A DNA stretch of 26,230 nt from a virus: positions 1 to 26,230 of IMG/VR virus record IMGVR_UViG_3300044640_001026. One strand, 5' to 3'. The position numbers were made by a program, and so were the translations under genes. The notes beneath the pieces are model-generated. The model ran no database searches. It was given only the letters and a program-made list of their open reading frames with translations, and had not been told where the DNA came from. Below, in pieces: positions 15,136-21,516 of the stretch (the stretch's first letter is position 1; every line of letters begins with the position of its first letter).

Positions 15136-15344
15136 TTGTCGGCTCCTTGATTGGCTGGTTTGCGTTGCTGTTCTCTGATGGCTTTGCGTTGCTGTTCTCT
15201 GATGGTTGCAATCCAAAATACATCTTCTATGTTCTTTGCGCCATGAATCAGTTCTGCGCCTACTGCCGTGCCATCTGACGTGTCATAGGTGTCCGTGCGT
15301 GGGTTGTATGTGGTCGGCGCAAGTCCTGTGCGATATTCAGCCAT
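15132..15344 (-). CDS. Small phage protein with duplicated C-terminal octapeptide
   Basis: 70 aa from ATG 15344, which has a purine-rich GAGAGGGGGG stretch upstream; an in-frame GTG directly before (15347) is possible. The body (MAEYRTGLAPTTYNPRTDTYDTSDGTAVGAELIHGAKNI) is unknown to me. The C-terminus contains IREQQRKA followed by IREQQRKP, encoded by a 24-bp tandem duplication at 15159-15206. ATGA-type overlaps on both sides place it firmly in the operon. Confidence 0.6.
   Translation of the reverse strand: MAEYRTGLAPTTYNPRTDTYDTSDGTAVGAELIHGAKNIEDVFWIATIREQQRKAIREQQRKPANQGADK
15159..15206. repeat. 24-bp tandem duplication inside a coding region
   Basis: Two adjacent 24-bp units, identical except for the last base, lie within the end of a small leftward gene. 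They preserve the frame and encode the repeated octapeptide IREQQRK(A/P). This looks like a recent slippage or duplication event. Confidence 0.85.
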
Positions 15345-15592
15345 CACTCCCCCCTCTCAGATTTACCAATGGCTGCGGCAGCGCGTTTTGCTCGGACTGT
15401 TCCAATAAAGCCGAGATTTTTGCCGCACTGATGACAAATAGCATCACAGGCTTGAGTCTCGCCAAAATCGCCATCATGTTTGCAGCGCCATTGTGCCCAC
15501 CAAATGAGAAAATAAATCACCAGCAAAATTAGGCCAAAAATTGCAGCCAAGGCAAAAGAAATAATATCGCCAAGAGTTATGAATACGCTCAT
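15344..15592 (-). CDS. Small membrane protein with zinc-finger-like cysteines
   Basis: 82 aa, AGGGGG upstream of ATG 15592 and an ATGA overlap with the preceding gene. The N-terminal half is one membrane segment (ISFALAAIFGLILLVIYFLIWW). The C-terminal half, RCKHDGDFGETQACDAICHQCGKNLGFIG, contains four Cys and two His that could form a small zinc-binding knuckle on the cytoplasmic or periplasmic face. I remember close relatives in other proteobacterial phages with the same TM-plus-CHQCGKNLGFIG layout. Function unknown. Confidence 0.65.
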   Translation of the reverse strand: MSVFITLGDIISFALAAIFGLILLVIYFLIWWAQWRCKHDGDFGETQACDAICHQCGKNLGFIGTVRAKRAAAAIGKSERGE

Positions 15593-15978
15593 TTGTCACC
15601 CCCTGGTGCTGGTGGTGCAGGAAGTGGCATGAAATGAGTGGCTTTGTAAGTTGATATTGAGCCGCCCCAGTATTGTTCTTTTTTAAACCAGACCCACTGC
15701 CCCGGATAGCAGTCTGGCGGCTGGCTTTCTGTGAAGTAATGCTTTCCGTCAGTAGCCCAATACTCAGTTCCGCCTTTTGGCGCATCCGCAATATCCCGCC
15801 ACCCCGGCGCTGCTTTGAGTGTGGCTGCTTGCCAAGTTACCCACTTTTGAGCAACCCAGTGCGTTACATAATCGCCAGCTTCATTGCGCTGCAAGGCCTG
15901 CATTAAGCCGCCTTCGCTTTCGATGCAGTCATTGATGTGATTGGCGAAATCCTCGCGCATCTTGTCGGTGTTTGTCAT
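15589..15978 (-). CDS. Phage accessory protein, DUF551-like C-terminus
   Basis: 129 aa. The N-terminal part (DKMREDFANHINDCIE...VAQKWVTWQAA) resembles the REDFEAW/W-x-AWQAA helical segment common in phage accessory proteins. After GWRDIADAPKGGTEYWATDG it ends KATHFMPLPAPPAPGGDK, close to the THWMPLPEPP ending of DUF551 proteins. Such proteins are widespread in prophage early operons and have no established activity. It overlaps both neighbours by 4 bases. Confidence 0.6.
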   Translation of the reverse strand: MTNTDKMREDFANHINDCIESEGGLMQALQRNEAGDYVTHWVAQKWVTWQAATLKAAPGWRDIADAPKGGTEYWATDGKHYFTESQPPDCYPGQWVWFKKEQYWGGSISTYKATHFMPLPAPPAPGGDK

Positions 15979-16199
15979 GTCAATCCTTCTGTTCTTTTAC
16001 TTTGAGGTGGCACATATTTAGTCAGTTTTTTAACACTGACGCAAAACGGCATACACCCCTGATTACGCACCATTGCATACCCTTCGGCCTGCGCCATCAG
16101 ACGAACCACCCGGGTGCTGGTGATATGCGTCCACTTGCCTTTTGTCAATTTATCAGGGAGCGTTTCAGTCAGCACCCAGTATTCTTTTTTAGCCGCCAT
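15975..16199 (-). CDS. Small phage hypothetical protein
   Basis: 74 aa using the second ATG of an ATGATG pair (16199), which has AGAG about 7 bases upstream; the first ATG (16202) is the alternative. The longer upstream frame only shadows the preceding gene. Sequence MAAKKEYWVLTETLPDKLTKGKWTHITSTRVVRLMAQAEGYAMVRNQGCMPF is basic and mixed alpha/beta with no known motif. It overlaps the preceding gene's end and the next gene's start, as elsewhere in this operon. Confidence 0.55.
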   Translation of the reverse strand: MAAKKEYWVLTETLPDKLTKGKWTHITSTRVVRLMAQAEGYAMVRNQGCMPFCVSVKKLTKYVPPQSKRTEGLT

Positions 16200-16377
16200 C
16201 ATTGCGCTCTGCTGGTTGCGGGGCATCTGGATTGCGTGCCTGGACGAAAACCACAAACTCACACATGCTGGCAAGCTCCGAGACATTGGCCGCCGTACCT
16301 TTGTGCTGTAGCCACGCGATCACGATGTCAAAGGCTTTAGCCATCGCCAGCCTTTCGGCATCACTTTTGTCGATCAT
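16189..16377 (-). CDS. Small phage hypothetical protein
   Basis: 62 aa, starting in an ATGA overlap with the large upstream gene. The sequence (MIDKSDAERLAMAKAFDIVIAWLQHKGTAANVSELASMCEFVV) is helical, with a charged C-terminus ending PAERNDGG. No membrane segment or recognised domain. Translation is probably coupled on both sides. Confidence 0.55.
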   Translation of the reverse strand: MIDKSDAERLAMAKAFDIVIAWLQHKGTAANVSELASMCEFVVFVQARNPDAPQPAERNDGG

Positions 16378-17669
16378 GGGGTGGCCCCTGGCTTGGTGCT
16401 GGCTATGGCAGCAATTTCCTCAAGTGTTGGTGCGCTCTCAATGCAGCCGCTCCAGCCCGTTGTTATTAGCCATGACCGGATGCTTTCGTTGGCGCAAACC
16501 AGTGCATCGACTTCGGCGTGCGGGGCAGTCGACGCGCCGCGTTTTCTTTCGATAATGATTTTTCCAGCCGCCCATGTAGCAACAGTCAAAAGCCGCCTTG
16601 CCAGTTCGAGAGATTTTTCCAGCCGCGCTACTTTTTGGTGAACAAACGCATTTACCAAATTCCAATCAAGTAATGGCTGTCGAAAATCAGATTTAGCTGA
16701 TGGCTCTGCTTGGGCTACAGGCTTTGTGTTAGTGGCTGATGAATACCATTTCTTGCTGCCCCATGCTGCATTGACACATTCATACTTAACATCATCCGTC
16801 ACCGCCCCGCCAATGCTGGTGGATGGTGGTGTGGTGTAGAGCAAGCGCATTTCAACGCCATCAGCCCATGTGGAATGCTGCTCTTTAGGGTCAAGCGGCA
16901 CACTCCACTCACTCATGCCGTATTCTGTTTTATGGCGAACCTGAACATAAACTGGCTCTGCTACCAGTGGTTTCAGCGCAGCCCTTGCCGCCTCAAGCTC
17001 TGCTTTGAGCTGATCTACTTCTGTGTTTTTGTCAACAACCCAATTGCGCATAGATTCCGGCGACATGCCGCATTGCGCATAATGCTCCGCCACTTCTTCA
17101 AACAAATGCAGGTCAGAAAAAATCTGCTGCAAAGTTTTTGAGTGATTTTCAGGGTGAAAGTAAGCACGCTTTTTTAAGTCAGCGTTCTCAGAGCGCAGTG
17201 ATTCTGCGTAGGTGAGGGCATCTGAAACTTTGCAGAGCGGTTGGTCTACTGGCTTCGGAATCCAGCTTTCTTTGTAGAAAAAGTTGCTTGTCAAAATACC
17301 TGCCCCAGTAAGCCACGCCACTACTGGCAACTCAGGCAACTCAGGCATAGCTTGTATGGCGCGTGCCTCGATTGCTGCGTGCAACTTTCGCAACTCCTGC
17401 TGCAAATAAGCCTCTGGCGCTGTCTTGGCCTCAAACCACAACCCGCCGTCTTGCGCCTGTGCTTCTACAAGATTTAGCAGTTGCTGGCTGACTGGCAACT
17501 CAGGCGTAGCCTGTACTGTTTTATCGGTCATATCGTTCCCACGGTTAATTTGTACAAACTCCATCAACTCCAGTGCCTCTAAATATTCATCTGTCGGCAA
17601 AAGATTGTGCTTAATGCACAGCTCTGCCAATAGCATGATTAAGCGGCACTGATCTGGTGTGATTTGCAT
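16374..17669 (-). CDS. Large phage accessory protein with coiled-coil centre
   Basis: 431 aa if started at ATG 17669 (MQITPDQCRLIMLLAELCIKHNLLP). An in-frame GTG at 17744 lacks a ribosome binding site, and an ATG at 17531 (MTDKTVQATPELP) has GGGAACG upstream and may be the true start; the first about 46 residues could be a once separate small gene now fused. The rest mixes short repeats (ATPELPV, AMPELPELPVV), a helical SLRSENADLKKRAYF segment and a coiled coil (NTEVDQLKAELEAARAALKPL). It resembles the mosaic accessory proteins of prophage early operons. Function unknown. Confidence 0.6.
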   Translation of the reverse strand: MQITPDQCRLIMLLAELCIKHNLLPTDEYLEALELMEFVQINRGNDMTDKTVQATPELPVSQQLLNLVEAQAQDGGLWFEAKTAPEAYLQQELRKLHAAIEARAIQAMPELPELPVVAWLTGAGILTSNFFYKESWIPKPVDQPLCKVSDALTYAESLRSENADLKKRAYFHPENHSKTLQQIFSDLHLFEEVAEHYAQCGMSPESMRNWVVDKNTEVDQLKAELEAARAALKPLVAEPVYVQVRHKTEYGMSEWSVPLDPKEQHSTWADGVEMRLLYTTPPSTSIGGAVTDDVKYECVNAAWGSKKWYSSATNTKPVAQAEPSAKSDFRQPLLDWNLVNAFVHQKVARLEKSLELARRLLTVATWAAGKIIIERKRGASTAPHAEVDALVCANESIRSWLITTGWSGCIESAPTLEEIAAIASTKPGATP

Positions 17670-17739
17670 GGTTGAATGGTGCGCTTTGATTCTTACGCTT
17701 TGCTTACAAAAGGTGCCAGTGACAGCTACTACCCTGTCG

Positions 17740-17779
17740 GCCACACATTAAAGAATTAACCAAAACAATGGTGTGTGGC
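17740..17779. other. Inverted repeat in the gap between two leftward genes
   Basis: GCCACACA (17740-17747) and TGTGTGGC (17772-17779) form a perfect 8-bp stem around a 24-base AT-rich loop. It lies between the Gp157 gene (ending at 17797) and the large accessory gene. On the leftward transcript no U-run follows, so it is a poor rho-independent terminator; TTTT follows only on the + strand. It might be an RNA processing site or an operator. Confidence 0.35.
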
Positions 17780-17796
17780 TTTTACTGGCGTAAAAC

Positions 17797-18306
17797 TTAC
17801 TTAATCACCAGACGCTGAGACTGCACCAGCTTTGCGCCTGGAACATCGTCACCAGCTTGCAACGCTTCTTTGATGCGTGCTTTATCAGGTGCAGCCACGG
17901 GCGGTTTTGGCTCTGGTGTGCGCCACAGTTCTTTTGGCAAACTGAGCGGGTCAAACACCTCCACGGCTACCGGGTTGTTTTGAATGCTGATGGCAAACAG
18001 TGGGCATTCAATCTTTGTAATGCCAGTGCGTTGCATGTTGTCCAACAAATACTTGCGTACACCAGCCGCTACAGCAGCGCGGCGTGCTTTCAGGCCTGTC
18101 AAACGGGCTATCTCTGCATCAATTGCGCCATCATGGGCGGTTGCCCCGCGTGCAACAAATTCAAGCGCCTGAGCCTTGTCTTTGAATTCGTCAACAATGC
18201 CGCTTGCTTCAATCGTGTCGTCAATCGTGGCAAGGTCAAAATCACCGTCTGCCAGCGTTTCGGCTAGCTTTATATATTCGTTGCTGATGTTGTAAAGGGC
18301 TGTCAT
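17797..18306 (-). CDS. Gp157 family protein
   Basis: 169 aa. Clear family recognition: N-terminal MTALYNISNEYIKLAETL, the helical middle AEIARLTGLKARRAAVAAGVRKYLLDNMQRTGITKIECPLFAISIQNNPVAVEV, and the C-terminal PDKARIKEALQAGDDVPGAKLVQSQRLVIK are the hallmarks of Siphovirus Gp157 (PF05565). The family was named from lactic streptococcal phages, where it was linked to phage resistance, but it normally sits in recombination/replication gene clusters next to single-strand binding genes, as here. The exact biochemical role is unknown. It starts 8 bases after the SSB-like gene. Confidence 0.9.
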   Translation of the reverse strand: MTALYNISNEYIKLAETLADGDFDLATIDDTIEASGIVDEFKDKAQALEFVARGATAHDGAIDAEIARLTGLKARRAAVAAGVRKYLLDNMQRTGITKIECPLFAISIQNNPVAVEVFDPLSLPKELWRTPEPKPPVAAPDKARIKEALQAGDDVPGAKLVQSQRLVIK

Positions 18307-18314
18307 ATTCTTCC

Positions 18315-18962
18315 CTAAAAAGGTATATCATCGTCCATATCGTCAAAACCTGACGTTGGTTTGGCGGCGGGTGCTGCATCGTCTTTTTTGTTTGATGGCG
18401 CACCCGTTTTACTGCGCTGGATGGCTTGATATTCGGGTGATGCCCTCACCATTTCTTTAAAGCCTTTTGAAAGCGGCTCAAAGTCTTTCTCGCTGTACTG
18501 GTCACCATCAAGCGTGAAATAAAAATTCGGATTGATCTGCGGTGCAGCAGCCATGCCTTTGGGTAATCCCATGACGGAGGTAACTTTTACCTTGCCTTTT
18601 TCAGTAAGGCCAACAGCCAACATGCAGGGCTTACCCAAAATGCTTTTGAGGTCAAAGCCTTTCAGCTCGTCAGCGCTGAAATCACGCCCACGCCACGAGG
18701 CCAAATCTTTGCGTAAAACTGCTTTTTCATGCAGACTTGCCGTGTAAAAGCGGCTCACTGTGAACGGCTTGCCTTTATATTCGCCGTCCTGCATAAGCTC
18801 GTTGCCAAGCTCCCACCGCAAAACAACCTGCCGCTTAATCTGCGCTTCGCCTTCGTAGGTCGATCGCTGCGTGCCAAGGTCGATGATTGAAATGCACCGG
18901 GCGGCGTGTGAGCCTGTTGGTGGTTGTTCAAATGATGTGCCGCCACTGTCTGAAAGAATCAT
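18315..18962 (-). CDS. Phage single-stranded DNA-binding-like protein
   Basis: 215 aa, AGGAG eight bases before ATG 18962. The N-terminus MILSDSGGTSFEQPPTGSHAARCISIIDLGTQ is typical of a phage protein family placed with recombination genes; the middle (RQVVLRWELGNELMQDG, SRFYTASLHEKAVLRKDLASWRGRDF) fits an OB-like beta fold. A disordered Pro/Ala/Lys linker leads to FDDMDDDIPF, the acidic tail that single-strand binding proteins use to recruit partners. Together with the adjacent Gp157 gene this suggests a recombination/replication subunit. OB fold is inferred; the acidic tail is directly visible. Confidence 0.72.
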   Translation of the reverse strand: MILSDSGGTSFEQPPTGSHAARCISIIDLGTQRSTYEGEAQIKRQVVLRWELGNELMQDGEYKGKPFTVSRFYTASLHEKAVLRKDLASWRGRDFSADELKGFDLKSILGKPCMLAVGLTEKGKVKVTSVMGLPKGMAAAPQINPNFYFTLDGDQYSEKDFEPLSKGFKEMVRASPEYQAIQRSKTGAPSNKKDDAAPAAKPTSGFDDMDDDIPF

Positions 18963-19013
18963 GCTAAATGCTCCTGCTTAAATAACTGGCTTTAAGGTAG
19001 CCAGTAAACCTAT

Positions 19014-19136
19014 TTAAAAATCCAAAACGTCGGGGTTGCCACCGCGCTGCATGTGCCTGATAAACCGATAGCGCTCTACGGCTGAATTGAATCCGCACTG
19101 GATTGACCAGCGCAGCGCATTAAAAAAATTACACAT
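19014..19136 (-). CDS. Small phage protein (40 aa)
   Basis: A 40-codon frame from ATG 19136 to TAA at 19014, MCNFFNALRWSIQCGFNSAVERYRFIRHMQRGGNPDVLDF. GAAAG lies about 7 bases before the start. The amphipathic, basic-aromatic sequence (LRWSIQCGFNSAVERYRFIRHM) looks like a real small helical protein and resembles short phage ORFs I have seen. It occupies an otherwise empty gap between the SSB-like gene and a small membrane protein gene. Function unknown. Confidence 0.5.
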   Translation of the reverse strand: MCNFFNALRWSIQCGFNSAVERYRFIRHMQRGGNPDVLDF

Positions 19137-19173
19137 GGTTTTCTTTCAATTAAAAAACTTTAGACAATAGGGC

Positions 19174-19204
19174 AAGCCAAGCGGGTGATATCCCCGAGCG
19201 GCTT
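19174..19204 (-). terminator. Imperfect hairpin just after a leftward gene
   Basis: AAGCC (19174-19178) pairs with GGCTT (19200-19204), and an inner GGG/CCC adds a second stem across an internal loop. It starts directly after the TGA at 19205-19207 of the leftward membrane-protein gene. No U-run follows, so it is at most an attenuator or processing hairpin. Confidence 0.25.
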
Positions 19205-19378
19205 TCATGCGAAATGCGCCGCAATAAAGCCTGCAACAATGCAGAGCACGACAAGGCCAACTGCAATACAAGCCGCGCCTAAAGCAGTAACCACAAGTTC
19301 GCCTTGTTCGCTTTCTGTGCCGTCATCGTTGGTTTGTTTAATAGGCGCGTTCATGGCGGCTTGGTAGTTGTCGTTCAT
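19205..19378 (-). CDS. Small single-span membrane protein
   Basis: 57 aa from ATG 19378, with GGAG seven bases upstream; the longer frame overlaps a different gene. MNDNYQAAMNAPIKQTNDDGTESEQGELVVTALG is polar and acidic, then a strongly hydrophobic C-terminal segment AACIAVGLVVLCIVAGFIAAHFA spans the membrane. This tail-anchored layout and position in a phage early operon are compatible with a host-modulating or superinfection-exclusion protein, but there is no diagnostic motif. It overlaps the preceding gene by 4 bases. Confidence 0.6.
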   Translation of the reverse strand: MNDNYQAAMNAPIKQTNDDGTESEQGELVVTALGAACIAVGLVVLCIVAGFIAAHFA

Positions 19379-19545
19379 GGCTGCACTCCATAGCAAATTG
19401 CAAAAATAATCAAAATAATCACGCAAGCAATGACAACCGGGCGGTCAGCATTGGGACGCCGCCAGCCTTCGGTACAGCTTGCGCGGTCTGATGGAAACGC
19501 ATCGGCCAGGGTGCGGGGGTAGCGGCGGGTGGTGTCGTAGTTCAT
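19375..19545 (-). CDS. Small phage membrane protein (MNYDTTRRYPRTLADAF type)
   Basis: 56 aa from ATG 19545 to the TGA at 19375-19377, overlapping both neighbours by 4 bases. The N-terminus MNYDTTRRYPRTLADAFPSDRA is a very common opening in phage small proteins of Burkholderiales and relatives; the C-terminus holds a membrane segment (PVVIACVIILIIFAICYGV). Conserved opening, membrane anchor and exact coupling argue that this is a genuine gene despite its small size. Function unknown. Confidence 0.65.
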   Translation of the reverse strand: MNYDTTRRYPRTLADAFPSDRASCTEGWRRPNADRPVVIACVIILIIFAICYGVQP

Positions 19546-19802
19546 GCTGCCATCCCATACCGAGCATCAAGCTCAAGGCGCTCTGGATAGCGGCGGCGCT
19601 CTTGCTGCTGCTCAAGATATGCGGCTTCGACTTGTGCGTCTTTCAGGTCTTTTTCAGCCTTAGACAATTGGTCTGCCCAATCCTCGATTGACCATGACAT
19701 ATAGTTGCAGATTGGGTCATCTGCATAGTGCGCGTGCTGGTCGTGCAAGAAAGCAATAAGCTGCTTTGGCGACAGCTTTGGGCTTGGTGCTGGTGTGTTC
19801 AT
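19542..19802 (-). CDS. Small phage hypothetical protein with C-terminal helix
   Basis: 86 aa, ATG 19802 overlapping the stop of the pentapeptide gene (ATGA). It begins MNTPAPSPKLSPKQLIAFLHDQHAHYADDPICNYMSW and continues into a long charged helix (EDWADQLSKAEKDLKDAQVEAAYLEQQQERRRYPERLEL), probably a coiled coil. No known domain. Its end overlaps the next gene by 4 bases. Confidence 0.6.
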   Translation of the reverse strand: MNTPAPSPKLSPKQLIAFLHDQHAHYADDPICNYMSWSIEDWADQLSKAEKDLKDAQVEAAYLEQQQERRRYPERLELDARYGMAA

Positions 19803-20383
19803 AATGCGGCCTTTGCAGCACCACCCAGAACAGCACCGCCCAGATCAGCGCCAACCAGATCAGCATCACGCAGAACAGCATCACGCAGATCAGCGCCACC
19901 CAGAACAGCATCACTCAGATCAGCGCCAACCAGGGAAGCGCCACTCAGATCAGCGCCAACCAGGGAAGCGCCACGCAGATCAGCGCCACGCAGATCAGCG
20001 CCACGCAGATTAGCGTGATGCAAATAAGCATCACTCAGGCCAGCGCCACGCAGATCAGCGCCACGCAGATCAGCGCCACGCAGATTAGCGTGATGCAAAT
20101 AAGCATCACGCAGATCAGCATCACGCAGAACAGCATCACGCAGATCAGCGCCACGTAAATCAGCGCCACTCAGATCAACATCACGCAAATCAACGCCACT
20201 CAGATCAACGCGACGCAGATAAGCGCCACGCAAATCAGCGTCACTCAGATAACGACGCGGACGTTGTGCAACCGCGTTTTCAAGCGCGTAACGGATTGCA
20301 AAGAAGCGCGGCACATCGTCCGGCACTTCGCATTCAAACAAAACTTTGCCGGACTCCCAGCGGCTCATAATTTGCATTTTCAT
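19799..20383 (-). CDS. Pentapeptide-repeat protein
   Basis: 194 aa, GGAGGAG before ATG 20383. Residues 1-44 form a small leading domain (MKMQIMSRWESGKVLFECEVPDDVPRFFAIRYALENAV). From about residue 45 to 190 the protein is an almost unbroken series of about 28 A(D/N)LxG-type pentapeptides (DLRGADLRGADLRGA), expected to fold as a right-handed quadrilateral beta-helix of about seven coils with an Asp/Arg-rich surface. Family members such as MfpA and Qnr mimic DNA and bind gyrase, but most phage examples have no known partner. Gyrase binding is a hypothesis only. The regularity is mirrored in 15-bp DNA repeats. Confidence 0.9.
   Translation of the reverse strand: MKMQIMSRWESGKVLFECEVPDDVPRFFAIRYALENAVAQRPRRYLSDADLRGAYLRRVDLSGVDLRDVDLSGADLRGADLRDAVLRDADLRDAYLHHANLRGADLRGADLRGAGLSDAYLHHANLRGADLRGADLRGASLVGADLSGASLVGADLSDAVLGGADLRDAVLRDADLVGADLGGAVLGGAAKAAL
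19815..20250. repeat. 15-bp tandem repeats coding the pentapeptides
   Basis: On the + strand the unit cagatcagcgccacg and close variants recur in strict 15-bp phase, one unit per pentapeptide. Within it a 75-bp higher-order unit is duplicated, giving the repeated protein block DAYLHHANLRGADLRGADLRGA with a period of 25 residues. Extended frames on the + strand here are by-products of the repeat. Confidence 0.85.
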
Positions 20384-20398
20384 TGCTCCTCCTGTGGG

Positions 20399-20614
20399 TT
20401 AGGCGGCGAGTGCTGCTGACATGCTGTCAAAGCCGCCTTCAATGCCGTTGTGAGGCACAAAGCGGTAGAACTTGTCAGCCTTAGCGTTTGCAAGGATGTA
20501 TGCGTCTGGTTTGTAATCGCCAGGGGTTTCCTGGGTAGCCATTACGCGCAAAGACATGAAGCCGACTTTGACCATTTCGCCAACTGCCCATATTTGTTTG
20601 CTTTTCGTAATCAT
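20399..20614 (-). CDS. First gene of the leftward operon, small phage protein
   Basis: 71 aa, AGGAG eight bases before ATG 20614. MITKSKQIWAVGEMVKVGFMSLRVMATQETPGDYKPDAYILANAKADKFYRFVPHNGIEGGF contains the patterns VGFMSLRV, PGDYKPDAYIL and FVPHNG that I remember from a widespread small phage protein, probably a compact beta-barrel. Function unknown. It is the promoter-proximal gene of the leftward operon and is transcribed divergently from the gene at 20740. Confidence 0.65.
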   Translation of the reverse strand: MITKSKQIWAVGEMVKVGFMSLRVMATQETPGDYKPDAYILANAKADKFYRFVPHNGIEGGFDSMSAALAA

Positions 20615-20687
20615 TTGCTCTGCTCCTGTTATGCCGCTGCGATTGCTGCGACTTGTGTTAATTTTGCCAACAATTTAAAAAAAGTAT

Positions 20688-20704
20688 CTAGGGGTTTTCC
20701 CTAG
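20688..20704. promoter_or_regulatory. 17-bp palindrome, candidate operator in the divergent control region
   Basis: CTAGGG (20688-20693), five bases GTTTT, CCCTAG (20699-20704): a perfect 6+6 inverted repeat between the two divergent operons. It directly abuts the TTGACA box at 20705-20710. Placement and symmetry suggest a dimeric repressor or activator site controlling one or both operons. The regulator is not encoded in this window. Confidence 0.55.
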
Positions 20705-20739
20705 TTGACATTAAATAAATTAGTTTGACAATTTAGCGC
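20705..20739 (+). promoter_or_regulatory. Sigma70-type promoter for the rightward early genes
   Basis: TTGACA (20705-20710) is a perfect -35 box; 16 bases later GACAAT (20727-20732) matches four of six positions of a -10 box. The predicted start of transcription, about 7 bases on, falls at 20739-20740, on the ATG of the first gene, which has no Shine-Dalgarno sequence. The message may therefore be leaderless. A second TTGACA (20725-20730) overlaps the -10 region. Confidence 0.5.
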
Positions 20740-20916
20740 ATGAACACCTACACACAACACGAGCAGGCTAGCGGCTTACTGCTTTACAACAGTGCCAGGA
20801 CGCTTGCACGCGAATATGCACCTCCGCAAGATCAAGATGCCGCAACCATAGCCCTGCTGCTAGAGGCGCTGGTTCTCGCTGGTGGCGAATCTTTTATTAA
20901 ACCAACTGAGGAGTGA
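20740..20916 (+). CDS. First rightward early gene, small helical protein
   Basis: 58 aa, MNTYTQHEQASGLLLYNSARTLAREYAPPQDQDAATIALLLEALVLAGGESFIKPTEE, from ATG 20740 to TGA at 20914-20916. No Shine-Dalgarno sequence precedes the ATG, and the predicted transcription start coincides with it, suggesting leaderless translation. Two amphipathic helices are separated by a Pro/Gln turn; no DNA-binding motif is evident. GAGGAG at its end serves as ribosome binding site for the next gene, 3 bases after the stop. Its position beside the control region would fit a regulatory role, which is inference. Confidence 0.55.
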   Translation: MNTYTQHEQASGLLLYNSARTLAREYAPPQDQDAATIALLLEALVLAGGESFIKPTEE

Positions 20917-20919
20917 AAA

Positions 20920-21141
20920 ATGTCAAAACAGCAAGCCATGCTGCCCAACGACTACAGCCGCTGCACAGGCACGAACTGCGACCGGGCTACCCAGTGCCAG
21001 CGCTTCACCGACAAAGGCACTGGCGACCGTATCAGCATGCACGACGCGGCGCACGGCTGCATTGGCTTTATCGAGGTTGTGAAACCTGTTAAACAAAAAC
21101 CCGCGCATGGCGTGTTTGGAAACAAATACGGATTGATATGA
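20920..21141 (+). CDS. Small Cys-containing phage protein
   Basis: 73 aa, GAGGAG upstream. MSKQQAMLPNDYSRCTGTNCDRATQCQRFTDKGTGDRISMHDAAHGCIGFIEV has the C-x4-C...C...C spacing of a small phage protein family common in proteobacterial prophages (MLPNDYSRC-x-G start). The four Cys may bind a metal ion. It overlaps the next gene by 4 bases (ATGA at 21138). Confidence 0.65.
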   Translation: MSKQQAMLPNDYSRCTGTNCDRATQCQRFTDKGTGDRISMHDAAHGCIGFIEVVKPVKQKPAHGVFGNKYGLI

Positions 21142-21515
21142 CATTTATTGTTGGACAAGAGCTGTTTTGGGTTTGGTCAGACCTATCATTAACTAATCAA
21201 CTTGTGACTGTTACAAAGGTTGGTCGCAAGTGGGTAGAACTGTCAAACTTTTACCGCTTTGATATGCAGACAGGCTGGGGTGATAGCAAAGGCTATGCTA
21301 CGCCGGGACGCATTTATTTAAGCGAGGCCGCTTATGATGCCGAGCAATTGGCTGATATGGGTGTGTACCATGCTTTTAACAGGTTGAAAAGCCTTATGCA
21401 GCGTTCGGCCCCAAAAAAGGGCGTAAAAATTGAAGACATTTACGAGGCGGCGCGTCTGCTTAACTTGCATGATGCTAATGACTACATAAACATTCAATCG
21501 ATAGGGTATGTATGA
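21138..21515 (+). CDS. Phage beta-barrel-type early protein
   Basis: 125 aa, starting in an ATGA overlap. FIVGQELFWVWSDLSLTNQLVTVTKVGRKWVELSN followed by RFDMQTGWGDSKGYATPGRIYLSEAAYDAE is a pattern I know from phage early proteins with an N-terminal small beta-barrel; the C-terminal third is helical. The final 11 codons lie inside one copy of a 33-bp direct repeat that recurs 268 bp downstream. Function unknown. Confidence 0.65.
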   Translation: MTFIVGQELFWVWSDLSLTNQLVTVTKVGRKWVELSNFYRFDMQTGWGDSKGYATPGRIYLSEAAYDAEQLADMGVYHAFNRLKSLMQRSAPKKGVKIEDIYEAARLLNLHDANDYINIQSIGYV

Positions 21516-21516
21516 C
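21484..21516 (+). repeat. 33-bp exact direct repeat, copy 1
   Basis: It covers the last codons of the 125-aa gene (INIQSIGYV), its TGA, and the first four bases of the next gene (ATGA overlap). The identical 33 bases occur at 21752-21784. The repeat ends exactly where the two downstream genes diverge in sequence. Confidence 0.95.

Noticed and set aside
19728-20018. Arg/Ser/Pro- and His/Gln-rich frames on the + strand
   Set aside because: By-products of the 15-bp repeats that encode the pentapeptide protein on the other strand; periodic low-complexity translations.
19815-20250. CRISPR-like regular repeats
   Set aside because: Units are 15 bp, contiguous, in coding phase, and have no unique spacers; they encode pentapeptides.
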